Assembly: GCA_903835685.1 (NCBI GenBank)
Contig: CAILNX010000022.1
Coordinates: 1 to 64,000, forward strand
Length of the DNA: 64,000 bases
Source: an uncultured delta proteobacterium
GTDB taxonomy: Bacteria > Desulfobacterota > Desulfovibrionia > Desulfovibrionales > Desulfovibrionaceae
Reading direction: 5' to 3'
The notes under the pieces are model-generated. The model was not told the origin of the DNA and ran no database searches. It saw nothing but the letters and a program-made list of their open reading frames with translations. Below are positions 24,209 through 33,628 of the stretch, one piece after another. The position numbers and the translations under genes are program-made. The first letter of the stretch is position 1. Each line of letters starts with the position of its first letter.

Positions 24209-25703
24209 TGATCCGTGTCCAAACCCGCCACCCCAGCCCCGCGAATCCGCCCAGGTAGAGCCAGGGCCAGAAGGCGAAGGTCTGGTGGAAGGGGGTCATG
24301 GCGGTCAGGGCCGTGGCCTGGCCGGTCAGGGCGGCGTCCGTAAAGAGATTGGTGCGGGCCGTGACCTGGCCCGTGGGCGCGATGAGGGCCGAGATGCCGG
24401 TGTTGGTGCCCCGGGCCACGAAGCGGCCCTGCTCCACGGCCCGCAGGACCGTGAGGCCCAAATGCTGGCCCGGGGCCGAGGAGCGGCCGAACCAGGCGTC
24501 GTTGCTGATGGACACCAGCAGAGTGGCCCCGGCCGCCACCCGGGCCTGGGCCAGTTCCGGGAAGATGCCTTCGTAGCAGATGAGCACGCCCAGGGCCAAG
24601 GGTCCCAGGCGCAGGGGGTTCACCCGGGTGCCTGGCGCGAACTCGCCCACGCCCTCCACCAGCTTGTTCAGCGGCAGCCAGGGGAACCATTCCTGGAGCG
24701 GCACGTACTCGCCAAAGGGCACCAGGTGCTCCTTGTCGTACCAGTCCGCGGGCTTGCCGGTCTCGTCCAGGAGCCAGGCCCGGTTGTGCAGGGAGGTGGA
24801 GTTGCGGGTGAAATCATGGCGATAGGCCGGGGACCCGAAGAGCAGCCCGGCCCGGGCCGTGCGGGCCAGGAGCGAAATCTTGGCCGTGAGCGGGCTGGAC
24901 TCCTGGAAATAGAAGGGCAGGGCGGTCTCGGGCCAGATGATCAGGTCCAGCGGCCCCTGGTCCAGGGCCGTTTGGGTCAGGGCCAGGTACTTGTCCACCG
25001 TGCCGTCCTGATAGGCCTTGTCCCATTTGAGGCTCTGGTCGATGTTGCCCTGGATCAGGGCCAGGTTCTGGACCGGGCCGGGAAATTCCCGGGTCAGGCC
25101 CCACCAGCCGCAGGCCGCAAGGGTCAGGACGATGCCGCAGGCCAGGACGCGCATGTCCTTGCGGTTGACCCCGCGCACGATGCACACGGCCAGGGCCGCG
25201 TACACCCCGGACAGGCCGTAGGCCCCGATGATCGCCGCGCCCTGGATGGCCCCGGGCCAGGGGGCCAAGGCCGAGGACAGGGTCAGCCAGGGGAACCCGG
25301 TGAAGAGCACGTTCTGGGCCAGTTCCTGCACGGTCCAGGCCAGCCCGGCGAAGAGCACCAGGAGCGGCCCGTCCAGGACCCGGGCGGCCTGGCGCAGGGA
25401 CCAGGCGAAGGAGGCGTAGTACAGGGCCATGATGGCGGCCATGAGCATGGGGCAGGGCGCGGCCAGAATCCAGGGCAGGCCCCCGAAATCGTGGGGGGGC
25501 AGGGACACCCAGTACAGGCAGGCGGTCACGGCCGTGAGCGAGGCGAGGTAGGCCGTGCGGAAGCAGGCCCGGCCCGAGATGGAGCGGAAGGCCAGGACCG
25601 CGAGCGCGGCCGGAAAGGCCAGGATCAGGGGCGGAAACTGAAGGATCGGGTTGAAATGCCCGAAAAAGGCCCCGACCACGGCCAGCAGGCCATACCAAAT
25701 CAC
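24195..25703 (-). CDS. lnt: Apolipoprotein N-acyltransferase
   Basis: Lnt adds the third acyl chain to lipoproteins in the inner membrane. The 502-residue protein has N-terminal transmembrane helices (to about residue 200), then a nitrilase-like domain. The catalytic residues are visible: Glu in IIWPETALPFYF, Lys in YDKEHLVPFGEYVP and Cys in LGVLICYEGIFPEL. The C-terminal helix follows WPWLYLGGFAGLGW. The ATG overlaps the TGA of the CBS-domain gene, as in many bacteria where a corC-like gene precedes lnt. Confidence 0.95.
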   Translation of the reverse strand: MIWYGLLAVVGAFFGHFNPILQFPPLILAFPAALAVLAFRSISGRACFRTAYLASLTAVTACLYWVSLPPHDFGGLPWILAAPCPMLMAAIMALYYASFAWSLRQAARVLDGPLLVLFAGLAWTVQELAQNVLFTGFPWLTLSSALAPWPGAIQGAAIIGAYGLSGVYAALAVCIVRGVNRKDMRVLACGIVLTLAACGWWGLTREFPGPVQNLALIQGNIDQSLKWDKAYQDGTVDKYLALTQTALDQGPLDLIIWPETALPFYFQESSPLTAKISLLARTARAGLLFGSPAYRHDFTRNSTSLHNRAWLLDETGKPADWYDKEHLVPFGEYVPLQEWFPWLPLNKLVEGVGEFAPGTRVNPLRLGPLALGVLICYEGIFPELAQARVAAGATLLVSISNDAWFGRSSAPGQHLGLTVLRAVEQGRFVARGTNTGISALIAPTGQVTARTNLFTDAALTGQATALTAMTPFHQTFAFWPWLYLGGFAGLGWRVWTRIKRAK

Positions 25704-26563
25704 GCCGGTTGCCCGTCCCGCCCGGCCATGGAGCCCGAATACCCGCCCGAGGCCCCGGTGTGCGGCTCAATGAGCACCCAGTTCACGTGCTTGACATTGG
25801 CCTCGGTCACGGTGAAGCGGGAGCCGCCGATGTCGAAGAATTCGCCCTGGCGGGGGATGCGCCCGGCCAGCGCGGCCAGATAGCCGCCCAGGGTCTCCAC
25901 CTGCTCGGAATCAATGGGCAGGCCGGTGCGCTCGGCGATGTCCTCCAGGGAGGCCCGGCCCGAGGCCTTGATGGTCCCGTCGTCCAAGTCGGTGATCTCG
26001 TCGATGGTCTCCGGGTCGTACTCGTCCCGGATGTCGCCCACGATCTCCTCCAGCACGTCCTCCAGGGTGACCAGCCCGGCCGTGCCCCCGTACTCGTCCA
26101 GCACGATGGCCAGGTGGGTCTTCTTGCTTTTGAGCTCGCTCAAGACGTTGCGGATGGGGGTGTATTCGGACACGAAATAGGGGGGGCGCATGAGGGTGTC
26201 CACCCGGGCCTCCATGTCTCCGCCGCGCAGGAGCGGGGCCAGGATGTCCTTGGCGTGGACCACGCCCACGATGGAGTCGCGGTTGCCCCGGTACAGGGGG
26301 ATGCGGGAGTGCCCGCTTTTCACGAAAAGCTCGCCCAGCTCGCCCAAGGGGGTGTCCACCTCCTCGCACACGATGTCCGTGCGCGGGATCATGATCTTGC
26401 CCACGGTGCGCTCGCCCAGGTCCAGGACATTCAGGAGCATGGACATGTCCTCGCCCCCGATCTCGCCCTCGTCCTTGGCGTCCTGGATGCGGTCCTCCAG
26501 GTCGTTTTTCTTGAAAAAATGCCGGAACAGGGACCGCAGTCGTCCCTCGGGGCCATCGTCCAA
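25700..26563 (-). CDS. CorC/HlyC-like CBS-domain protein
   Basis: The 287-residue cytoplasmic protein has two CBS domains (IMIPRTDIVCEEV...; LMRPPYFVSEYTPIRNVLSELK with AIVLDEYGGTAGLVTLEDVLEEIVGDI) and a C-terminal CorC/transporter-associated domain (GRIPRQGEFFDIGGSRFTV). It is probably involved in Mg/Co homeostasis or membrane maintenance. It begins with TTG behind GGAGGACCTTT and ends overlapping lnt. The 191 bp upstream hold nothing I can identify. Confidence 0.88.
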   Translation of the reverse strand: MDDGPEGRLRSLFRHFFKKNDLEDRIQDAKDEGEIGGEDMSMLLNVLDLGERTVGKIMIPRTDIVCEEVDTPLGELGELFVKSGHSRIPLYRGNRDSIVGVVHAKDILAPLLRGGDMEARVDTLMRPPYFVSEYTPIRNVLSELKSKKTHLAIVLDEYGGTAGLVTLEDVLEEIVGDIRDEYDPETIDEITDLDDGTIKASGRASLEDIAERTGLPIDSEQVETLGGYLAALAGRIPRQGEFFDIGGSRFTVTEANVKHVNWVLIEPHTGASGGYSGSMAGRDGQPA

Positions 26564-26754
26564 AAGGTCCTCCCTGGTTTATGTGCCGAACTACGCAACA
26601 AAGGAACCGGCCCTGCGCCCTCGGCGCGCGGTCGTTTCCGCTGTTTCGGCCGACCTATCCAGCCGAAAAAATGTGCCTTGAGCGTTATAGGGCCGAATCC
26701 CGGACCCGTCAAGCGACGATAGGGTGACGGGCCGGGGCGATTCCGGGTGCGGGC

Positions 26755-27522
26755 CTAGTGCCCGACAATGGTGCGCATGCGGTCCAGGACCTGGGCAAAG
26801 GGCTCCACGTCCACGTTCACGATGCCGGAGAACGGGGTTTTTAGGTCCAGGATGATGACCACGGCGGCCATGAACAGGCCGACCACGATGCACTCGTTCA
26901 TGAGCTGGTGCCCGGGCCAGTCGATGCGGGTGTGCCAGAACTTGGCCAGCATGAGCAGATAGCCGAAATAGATGATGAACACCACCGAGGGGTGGAGGTT
27001 CTCGGACAGCTTCACCGAGCGGGTCAGGCGCTGCTTGCTGATCTCGGAGAGCTCGGAGAGGAGCGCGCGGTGCAGGGCCTCTTCGGTTCGGTCCATGGGC
27101 GTGGCGTGCAGGGTCAGCCGCCAGACCGTGTCCAGGCTCTGCTGGGCGCCCGGGCTCATGTGCCCCTCGGCCATGGCCGGAAACTCCAGGTCTCGGATGT
27201 TCTTGGCGTATTCCTGGATGGCGAAGGGCAGCTCGGGACTTAAGTGCAGGCCCAGGGACAGGCGGTAGGCCAGGAGCACGGACTCGGCCTCGCGGTTGGT
27301 GGCGTCCTTGGAGGCGTAGAAGGTGTTCAGGAGCGAGACCAGGGCCATGCCCAAAAATACCGCGTACAGGGTGTTGAACAGGGCGTAGTTGGTGTTCAGG
27401 ATGGCCACCCGGTCCTTGTCAAAGGGCACGGGCAGGCGCTTGCACCACAGGTAGATCAGGAAGGGGCCGATGAGGAAGACCAGGGTCAGGACCAGGTCGG
27501 ACCAGAAATTCGAGCTGAACAT
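26755..27522 (-). CDS. DUF4239-like (bestrophin-like) membrane protein
   Basis: The 255-residue protein has four hydrophobic helices, two at each end. A central soluble helical region (residues 70-190) carries ESVLLAYRLSLGL. This order matches DUF4239 proteins, sometimes called bestrophin-like; their function is unknown. The ATG at 27520-27522 follows AAAGGA, and the 57-residue in-frame extension upstream is rejected. Confidence 0.7.
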   Translation of the reverse strand: MFSSNFWSDLVLTLVFLIGPFLIYLWCKRLPVPFDKDRVAILNTNYALFNTLYAVFLGMALVSLLNTFYASKDATNREAESVLLAYRLSLGLHLSPELPFAIQEYAKNIRDLEFPAMAEGHMSPGAQQSLDTVWRLTLHATPMDRTEEALHRALLSELSEISKQRLTRSVKLSENLHPSVVFIIYFGYLLMLAKFWHTRIDWPGHQLMNECIVVGLFMAAVVIILDLKTPFSGIVNVDVEPFAQVLDRMRTIVGH

Positions 27523-27712
27523 GGGCGTGTCCTTTGAAAGCGGGCAGTCGGCTCCTTCGATATCAGCAGTCCGCTTCCGGGGCAAGGGAGCGCGCAGGCC
27601 CCGGGAAGAATTCTCATTGACCGGTTCGTGGGCCTCCTGTACCGAGGGGGACGCGTCATTTCCGGTCGTCCTCCATGGGCTCGGCCTTTGCAATCATGCG
27701 TCGGAGACCGCC

Positions 27713-27910
27713 ATGTCCCACGATTTTCGCACCTACATCCGGGATGTCCTGCCCTGGGTGGCCTGGACCTCTCTGGCCTGGACCCTGGTGGTGTTGGCGG
27801 TCATCGGCCTGGAGGGCGGCTTCTCCGAGGCCGTGGCCGGGGACTGGGGCGTGAGCCTGTGGCTGCCCTCGGCCCTGGGCGCGGTCTGCTGGCTGGCCAC
27901 CCGCATCTAG
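27713..27910 (+). CDS. Small two-helix membrane protein
   Basis: The 65-residue protein begins MSHDFRTYIRDVLPWVAW. It has two hydrophobic segments (LAWTLVVLAVIGLEG and LWLPSALGAVCWLA). I recognise no family. The preceding reading frame is open further upstream but lacks coding character there, so this ATG is the best start. Confidence 0.55.
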   Translation: MSHDFRTYIRDVLPWVAWTSLAWTLVVLAVIGLEGGFSEAVAGDWGVSLWLPSALGAVCWLATRI

Positions 27911-28115
27911 CCCCTGTCCGCACGATCAGCCCCAACGGAAAGAGAAGAAAAACCACCCCCCTCCCCTCTGTCCTTTCTCCTGATCCGTCTTATAGTGTGA
28001 GTACCCCCTTACGTGGTCGGCCATTGCCTTGGCCGGGCCGCGACGTGGGCCGTGATGGATTCGACCGGCCCAAGGGGGTGGTGGAACAAACAAAACACAA
28101 ACAGGAGTTACGGTC

Positions 28116-28355
28116 ATGATCGGCAAGCAGACTTACCACAACGCGCTATTGGACGCGTTTCCGGAGATAATCAGGGACGCGGATTTGGCCGAGCAGATAA
28201 CCAACGTGGTTTTCTCGGTGCCTGTCAGGGCTCTGGAGAACGGCGATTCGGCCGTGCTTCCCGGGCTGGGGGCCATCGGCATTGATCGGTCCAGGGGGGC
28301 CAACTGCTTGAGCTACAACGCCGAGGAGTCCCTCATCAAGTGTCTCCTCCAGTAA
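28116..28355 (+). CDS. Small HU-like protein of unknown function
   Basis: The 79-residue protein is behind ACAGGAGTTACGGTC. The segment ALENGDSAVLPGLGAIGIDRSRGA loosely follows the HU pattern (AL..GD.V.L.GFG.F....R.GR), but the DNA-binding arm is very short and lacks the R-N-P tip. It may be a divergent or decayed nucleoid protein. Small conserved-looking ORFs lie on both sides. Confidence 0.6.
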   Translation: MIGKQTYHNALLDAFPEIIRDADLAEQITNVVFSVPVRALENGDSAVLPGLGAIGIDRSRGANCLSYNAEESLIKCLLQ

Positions 28356-28518
28356 CCCGGCCAAGAGAAGTCGGCCCGGTCTCCTGAACCCTCCGACGGA
28401 GAGCGGTCAGAGCGCCGGGCCGATTCGTTTCCGGGGAAGACGCGAGAGGGTTCCGGCAATCCCGGGCAAGGGTGAAAGCGGTCCTGATTCGGGGACACAT
28501 CGACGGAAGGAGGACACC

Positions 28519-28788
28519 ATGTCTCACCATGGATCAAGCGAAGTGAGAACTTCGCCATTTCTGAGCAATCTCCTGAGCGTCAAGTGCAAGTGCGGGGAGA
28601 AGTTCACTATCAATCTGGATGATCCGGATCTGAAGGAACACATCCTGTCGCGTTGCTGCAACGAGGAAGCCCCGGTGAAGAAGTTGCGCAAGACCATCGA
28701 GGCTTATGAAAAGTATCTGGAAAAGAGGGCGGAGCTGATCGGCCTGGGATGGGACGTGGATTTGCCCATCGATCCCTGCCGCCAGTAG
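28519..28788 (+). CDS. Small cytosolic protein of unknown function
   Basis: The 89-residue protein has a strong ribosome site (GGAAGGAGGACACC). A C.C pair (VKCKCGEKF) and CC plus a final C could bind metal, zinc-ribbon-like, while the middle is helical (KKLRKTIEAYEKYLEKRAELI). I do not recognise the family. A terminator follows. Confidence 0.65.
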   Translation: MSHHGSSEVRTSPFLSNLLSVKCKCGEKFTINLDDPDLKEHILSRCCNEEAPVKKLRKTIEAYEKYLEKRAELIGLGWDVDLPIDPCRQ

Positions 28789-28801
28789 ACCTTTTTTCAG
28801 T

Positions 28802-28838
28802 GCGGCCTCACTGCCTTTGGAGTGAGGCCGCTCCCTTT
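28802..28838. terminator. Terminator between convergent genes
   Basis: A GCGGCCTCAC/GTGAGGCCGC stem is followed by TCCCTTTT on the plus strand. It can also serve the minus strand less well. Confidence 0.75.
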
Positions 28839-28844
28839 TGTCCC

Positions 28845-30281
28845 CTAGAACACCCGCTCCCCTTCCAACTCGCACCCGGCCGGGACCACCACCTGGCGGC
28901 CCGGGGCGTTGATCAGGCGCACCTCTCCGGTCAGCTTCACCCCGGCCTCGAAGCGCACGTCGCCCTCGACCGTGAAGGAGGTGCACTCGATCATGCTCGG
29001 GGCTCCGTCCGGGAAGCGGTCGGTGAAATCGTCCATCTTCTTGAAATACTTGGGGTCCAGCGTCACCTTGGGCAGGCTGCCCGAGCGTGCGGGCACGGGC
29101 ACGATGGTCTCGTCCGGGGTGCGCTCGTAGCAGTCGGACATGACCGTGAGCAGGTCGTTGGTGGTCTTCACCGGCGCGAACCTGGCCCGGGGCACGCGCA
29201 CGGCGGCCGCGTTCTGGAAATTGGACACGGCCGAGCCCATGGCCGTCTCGATCTGGAACACGTTGGGCGAGTCCGAGTCGCGCGGGTCCAGGGTCTTGGG
29301 ATTGATGATGATGTCCAGGGGCATCATGTGGTGCTCCACGAACACCCGCTCGAACACGCGCAGGTCCAGCCAGATGGAGTTGGTGTTGAAATAGCGGTGG
29401 CGGCTGGTGTCGCCAAAGGACTCCAGGTCGGCCTCCGGGCACTGGGCCACCTCGCGCAGGACCAGGCGGCCGTCGGAAAGACGCCGGGCCAGATGCCCGC
29501 CCTTGCGGTCCAGACTGCTGCGGTCGGCCACCTCCATGATGAAGGGCAGCTCCTCCAGGGCCATGAGCCCCAGGATGCGCTCGTCCATGACCGCGCCCAG
29601 GTTGTCCGAGTTGGAGATGAAGGCGTAGTGGTAGCCGTTGGCCAAAAGCCTTTTGAGGATCTTGGAGGTGACCAGGGCGGTGTAGATGTCCCCGTGCCCG
29701 GGCGGGTTCCACTCCAGTTCGGGATTGGTCGGCCATTCGGCCGGGGAGAAGTCCTTGACCAGGACCTTGGGGTAGCGGTGCTGGAGAAAGGCCAGGGGCA
29801 CCTCGGTCTCGCCGTTGTCGAAATCCCCCAGTTGCAGCATGGTTTCCTGGTGGGTCTTGAAGCTGTTCATGAGCAACAAGGGCAGTTCCACCTTGAACTT
29901 GTCCCGCAGCCGCCGGGTCTGGTTCAGGATGATGTCCAGAAAGGACAGGCCGTCCTTGACCGTGATGAAGCTCTTGGCCTTTTCCAGGCCCATGCTGGTG
30001 CCCAGGCCCCCGTTGAGCTTGATGAACACGGCCTGGCTCATGGCGTCGTGCCCGGCCCGGGTGTAGTCCTCCAGGGCGTCGTAGTCGCGCACGTCGCTGG
30101 GTCCCAAGGGCGCGATCTCGGCCTCGGCCAGCTTGCCCTGCGCGCCCAGGAGCAGCCGGGCGTAGTAGCTCTTGAACACGTTGACCACGATGGGCGGCAT
30201 GCCCAGGGCCTCCATTTTCAGGGCGAAGGGCTTGAACTTGGCGGCAATGGCGGCGTCGTCGTAGACTATGGGCTTGGGCAT
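28845..30281 (-). CDS. UTP-glucose-1-phosphate uridylyltransferase (eukaryote-like UGPase family)
   Basis: The 478-residue enzyme makes UDP-glucose for glycan synthesis. It is of the larger UDPGP type rather than GalU. The nucleotide-binding loop is IKLNGGLGTSMGLEKAKSFI. It continues with LLLMNSFKTHQET, NPPGHGDIYTAL, NSDNLGA and the sugar-site motif RYFNTNSIWL. The gene is single and preceded on the same strand by the SemiSWEET gene. Confidence 0.9.
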   Translation of the reverse strand: MPKPIVYDDAAIAAKFKPFALKMEALGMPPIVVNVFKSYYARLLLGAQGKLAEAEIAPLGPSDVRDYDALEDYTRAGHDAMSQAVFIKLNGGLGTSMGLEKAKSFITVKDGLSFLDIILNQTRRLRDKFKVELPLLLMNSFKTHQETMLQLGDFDNGETEVPLAFLQHRYPKVLVKDFSPAEWPTNPELEWNPPGHGDIYTALVTSKILKRLLANGYHYAFISNSDNLGAVMDERILGLMALEELPFIMEVADRSSLDRKGGHLARRLSDGRLVLREVAQCPEADLESFGDTSRHRYFNTNSIWLDLRVFERVFVEHHMMPLDIIINPKTLDPRDSDSPNVFQIETAMGSAVSNFQNAAAVRVPRARFAPVKTTNDLLTVMSDCYERTPDETIVPVPARSGSLPKVTLDPKYFKKMDDFTDRFPDGAPSMIECTSFTVEGDVRFEAGVKLTGEVRLINAPGRQVVVPAGCELEGERVF

Positions 30282-30393
30282 GGTCGTCCTCTCTCCAGGG
30301 GTGTGTGGGCCAGTATTGCGATTACCAGAAATGTCTCAGGGGGACAAGCCCCGGACGGGCCCCATCCGGGTCTGTTTGGGCCGGACAGAGCGC

Positions 30394-30669
30394 CTATTTG
30401 CTGCCCGGGCCGTCGAAGCGCAGCTTCATGACCAGCACGGCCAGGGCCAGGACAAAGGAGAGCAGGTTGAAGAGCACCACCGGGACCGAGGCGATGAAAA
30501 ACCCGTACACGGCCCACAGCCCGACCCCGATGACCATGAGCAGGCACATGGACAGGGAGATGTCCCGGGCCGAGCGGCTGCGCCAGGTGTGCAGCACCTG
30601 GGGGGCCAGGGCCAGGGTGGTGCAGCACCCGGCGGCAAAGCCGATGGATTCGATGAGGAAATCGGTCAT
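30394..30669 (-). CDS. SemiSWEET-type sugar transporter
   Basis: The 91-residue protein has three transmembrane helices, the size of bacterial SemiSWEETs that dimerise to move sugars. It has the PQ-loop signature [21 protein letters not shown]. It lies upstream of the UGPase gene on the same strand with a 112-bp gap. The sugar substrate cannot be told from sequence. Confidence 0.9.
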   Translation of the reverse strand: MTDFLIESIGFAAGCCTTLALAPQVLHTWRSRSARDISLSMCLLMVIGVGLWAVYGFFIASVPVVLFNLLSFVLALAVLVMKLRFDGPGSK

Positions 30670-30875
30670 GTCATTCCTGGGGCCGGTCGCGCATCCCGCG
30701 CCGGACCTTGATTTCAGGCCGTGGATGGCCTAGTGTGCTGTTGAAAGGGCATTTGGACCCCGATATTTGCAAAAAATCAAGGGAAATCCGCCTGCATGAG
30801 CCCGGACCCGTCCCCCCCGCCCCCTGCATCGTCCCCTGACGCCGTTGTGCTCACCGAAGGCGGCGCACCATCCTT

Positions 30876-32393
30876 ATGAAACAGGTTCTCGTGGCCGGAA
30901 CCCGTAGCGGGTGCGGCAAGACCTCAATGGCCCTGGGGCTCATGGCCGCGCTCACGCGCCGGGGCTGTGTGGTCGCGCCGTTCAAGTCCGGCCCGGACTT
31001 CATCGACCCGGCCTTTCACGCCCTGGCCTGCGGGCGAACCTCGGCCAACCTGGACCCCTGGATGTGCGGGGAAGAAGCCGTGCGCGGGATTTTCGCCCGG
31101 GGCGTGCACGAGGCGGCCGGATATCCGGCGGAAAGGGCCGCGTCCCGGCCCCTGATCGTTGTGGTGGAAGGGGCCATGGGCCTGTTCGACGGATACGCCG
31201 GGGATTCGGACCTGGGCTCGGCCGCGCATCTGGCCCGGATTCTGGCCCTGCCCGTGCTCCTGGTGGCGGACGTGGCCTCCCAGGCCCGCTCGGCCCTGGC
31301 CTCGGTCTCGGGATTCTACCAGATGGCCCCGGACCTCAAATTCGCGGGCCTGGCGCTCAACCGGGTGGCTGGCGAGTCCCATGCCCAGCTTTTGCGCCAG
31401 GCCTTTGCCGGACGGCCGGACCTGAAGGTCCTGGGCTGTCTCCCGCGCCAGGAGGTCCTGGCCACGCCCTCCCGGCACCTGGGCCTGGTCATGCCCGGGG
31501 AGGATGCGGGCCTGCGCGAGCGCCTGGGGCTTTTGGCCGACTGGGTGGAAACGGCCGTGGATTTGGACGGGCTGCTGGCCTGGCTGCCGGATGTGCCTGT
31601 TCCTGACTGGCCGACCCAAGAAGAAGAGAAGAAAAAAAATAATAAAAGTGCTGGGTTCGTTGACGATCCGGCCGATGGACAGGTTGGTCGGCAGGCCGGT
31701 CAGTTGGCCAGTCAGCATGCCCTTCGGCAGACCGATCAGCACCTTGGTCAGGAGGCCATTCCTGGCCCGGGCCGCCTCATTGCCGTGGCCCGGGACGAGG
31801 CCTTCTGCTTTCTCTATCCCGAGAACCTGCGCCTGCTCGAAGCGGCCGGGGCGCGGCTGGCCTTTTTCTCCCCCCTGACCGATCCGGCCCTGCCCGAGGG
31901 CGCCGAGGCCCTGTATTTGCCCGGCGGCTATCCCGAACTGCACGCGGCCACGCTGGCGGCCAACGCCTCCCTGCGTGCGGAAATACGCGACCGCTGCCTG
32001 GCCGGACTCCCGGCCTGGGGCGAATGCGGAGGGTTCATGTATCTGTGCGCGGCCATTCAGGATTCGGCCGGGGCCAGCCATCCCATGTGCGGGGTCTTCG
32101 ACTGCGCGGCGGTCCTGAGTGAGCGCCTGGCCTCTCTGGGCTACCGGGAGGCCGAGATCCTGGTCCCCTCACCCTTGGGACCGGCCGGAACCATGGCCCG
32201 AGGCCACGAGTTCCACTACTGCCGCCTGACCGGGGACCCTGGCCCCGAGGCCCGGCCCGGCCTGCGCACGACCTCCCGCACCGGCCCCAACCCCGAGCCC
32301 CAGGGCTTTGTCCGGGCCAACACCCTGGGCTCCTGGCTGCACCTGCACCTGGCCTCCAATCCGGCTGTGGCCCGGGCCTTGGCCGGGGTCTGA
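30876..32393 (+). CDS. cbiA: Cobyrinate a,c-diamide synthase
   Basis: CbiA amidates cobyrinate in anaerobic cobalamin synthesis. The 505-residue protein has an N-terminal P-loop (VAGTRSGCGKTSMALG) and FKSGPDFIDPAFH. Its C-terminal class I glutamine amidotransferase domain has PGGYPEL, the nucleophile in WGECGGFMYL and the late His in HEFHY. Between domains, at residues 248-292, is an unusual insert of EEEKKKNNK and Gln-rich repeats. The DNA there has an A8 run. No cobalamin riboswitch was recognised upstream. Confidence 0.93.
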   Translation: MKQVLVAGTRSGCGKTSMALGLMAALTRRGCVVAPFKSGPDFIDPAFHALACGRTSANLDPWMCGEEAVRGIFARGVHEAAGYPAERAASRPLIVVVEGAMGLFDGYAGDSDLGSAAHLARILALPVLLVADVASQARSALASVSGFYQMAPDLKFAGLALNRVAGESHAQLLRQAFAGRPDLKVLGCLPRQEVLATPSRHLGLVMPGEDAGLRERLGLLADWVETAVDLDGLLAWLPDVPVPDWPTQEEEKKKNNKSAGFVDDPADGQVGRQAGQLASQHALRQTDQHLGQEAIPGPGRLIAVARDEAFCFLYPENLRLLEAAGARLAFFSPLTDPALPEGAEALYLPGGYPELHAATLAANASLRAEIRDRCLAGLPAWGECGGFMYLCAAIQDSAGASHPMCGVFDCAAVLSERLASLGYREAEILVPSPLGPAGTMARGHEFHYCRLTGDPGPEARPGLRTTSRTGPNPEPQGFVRANTLGSWLHLHLASNPAVARALAGV

Positions 32394-32418
32394 TAGGCCC
32401 CGGGCTCCGGAGGACCCC

Positions 32419-33516
32419 ATGCGCCGACGCGATTTCCTGAAACTGGCCGCTGCCGGGCTCACGCTCTCGGCCTGCCGAACTGGTGGAGGAACGGGCGGTG
32501 CGACTGGCGGGGCTATGGGTCCCGGCCCTGACTCGGCCCCTGGCCCGCGCGTCCTGGACGGGATTGCGGTCATCGACATCCACGCCCACCCGGACTGTTC
32601 GGACGGCGACGGCGTGGCCAAGGTGGCGGACCTGGTCCCAGGGGGCCTAAGCGCGGCCTGCTTCGCCGTGGTGGGCGACTCGCAGTGGAGCCACGGCCGA
32701 CCCTCGGATCTGACCGTGCACCCGGTCGAGCGCCCGTATGCCCTGCGCCAGATCAAGGCCTGGCTGGACGGACCCCTGGCCCAGGGCCGGGCCGCCCTGG
32801 TGCGCACGGCCGCTGACCTGCCGGGGGCGGGGGCCACGGTCCCCGGGGCCATCCTGGCCATCGAGGGCGGCGATCCCCTGGAGGGCCGGGCCGACCGGGT
32901 GGACGAGTTTTACGGCCTGGGCGTGCGGCTGATCACCCTGATCCACTACCGCAACAACGAGATCGGGGACACCATGCGGCCCAACCCCAAGGGCCGTGAC
33001 TCCGGCCCCTTCCGGGGGGGGCTTTCGCCCGAAGGCCGGGAGATCATCACCCGCATGGAGGCCCTGGGCATGGTGGTGGACGTGGCCCACGCCAGCGCCG
33101 CCACCCTGGCCGACATCCTGGCCGTGGCCACCAAGCCGGTCATCGACTCCCACACCGGACCCTGCCACCGGGGCAGTCCGGGCCTGTGCGGCCGCCTGCG
33201 CACCCCGGAAGAGATGCGTTCGGTGGTGGCGGCCGGGGGCGTGGTCTGCTCCTGGGCCTATGCCCGGCCCTTGTCGGCCGGGGGCTTCGCCGAATGGGCC
33301 GGGGACATCATGGAGATGAAGGACTGGCTGGGCGCGGAGGGCGTCGGCCTGGGCACGGACACCGGCGGCCACCTGAACTACGTGAGCGGGTACCGGGGCT
33401 GGCGGGACCTGGACCAGTTGGCCCAGGCCCTCGTGGCCGCGGGCATGACCCGGGAGGAACTGGCCGGGTTTTTCGGCGGCAATGTCCGGCGGGTTTTGGG
33501 GCAGTGTTTGGGGTGA
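32419..33516 (+). CDS. Exported lipoprotein dipeptidase, M19 family
   Basis: The 365-residue protein starts MRRRDFLKLAAAGLTLSAC. It therefore has a Tat twin-arginine motif and a lipobox Cys at about residue 19. The renal-dipeptidase domain carries the metal ligands IDIHAHPD, AIEGGDPL (bridging Glu), DVAHAS, IDSHTGP and GLGTDTGG. It probably hydrolyses dipeptides or D-amino-acid-containing dipeptides in the periplasm. The ATG follows GGAGGACCCC. Confidence 0.88.
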   Translation: MRRRDFLKLAAAGLTLSACRTGGGTGGATGGAMGPGPDSAPGPRVLDGIAVIDIHAHPDCSDGDGVAKVADLVPGGLSAACFAVVGDSQWSHGRPSDLTVHPVERPYALRQIKAWLDGPLAQGRAALVRTAADLPGAGATVPGAILAIEGGDPLEGRADRVDEFYGLGVRLITLIHYRNNEIGDTMRPNPKGRDSGPFRGGLSPEGREIITRMEALGMVVDVAHASAATLADILAVATKPVIDSHTGPCHRGSPGLCGRLRTPEEMRSVVAAGGVVCSWAYARPLSAGGFAEWAGDIMEMKDWLGAEGVGLGTDTGGHLNYVSGYRGWRDLDQLAQALVAAGMTREELAGFFGGNVRRVLGQCLG

Positions 33517-33564
33517 GGGGTGGCGGCCGCCAGGGGACGCTTCCGGGCGGAAGGCCGCAACGCA

Positions 33565-33587
33565 AAAGGCATCTCCGCCTTTGTTTT
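33565..33587 (+). terminator. Weak terminator after the dipeptidase gene
   Basis: An AAAGGC/GCCTTT hairpin is followed by GTTTT. The composition shifts sharply to A/T just after it. Confidence 0.45.
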
Positions 33588-33628
33588 GAAAATATAAAAA
33601 TTTTTAATACAAGCTATTAACAAAGTCG

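Noticed and set aside
27470-27712. N-terminal extension of the small membrane protein at 27713
   Set aside because: The upstream frame is antisense to the DUF4239-like gene start and has no coding character; the ATG at 27713 begins the hydrophobic protein.
30670-30875. Cobalamin riboswitch upstream of cbiA
   Set aside because: No B12-box-like sequence or conserved fold could be recognised in the 206-bp gap.
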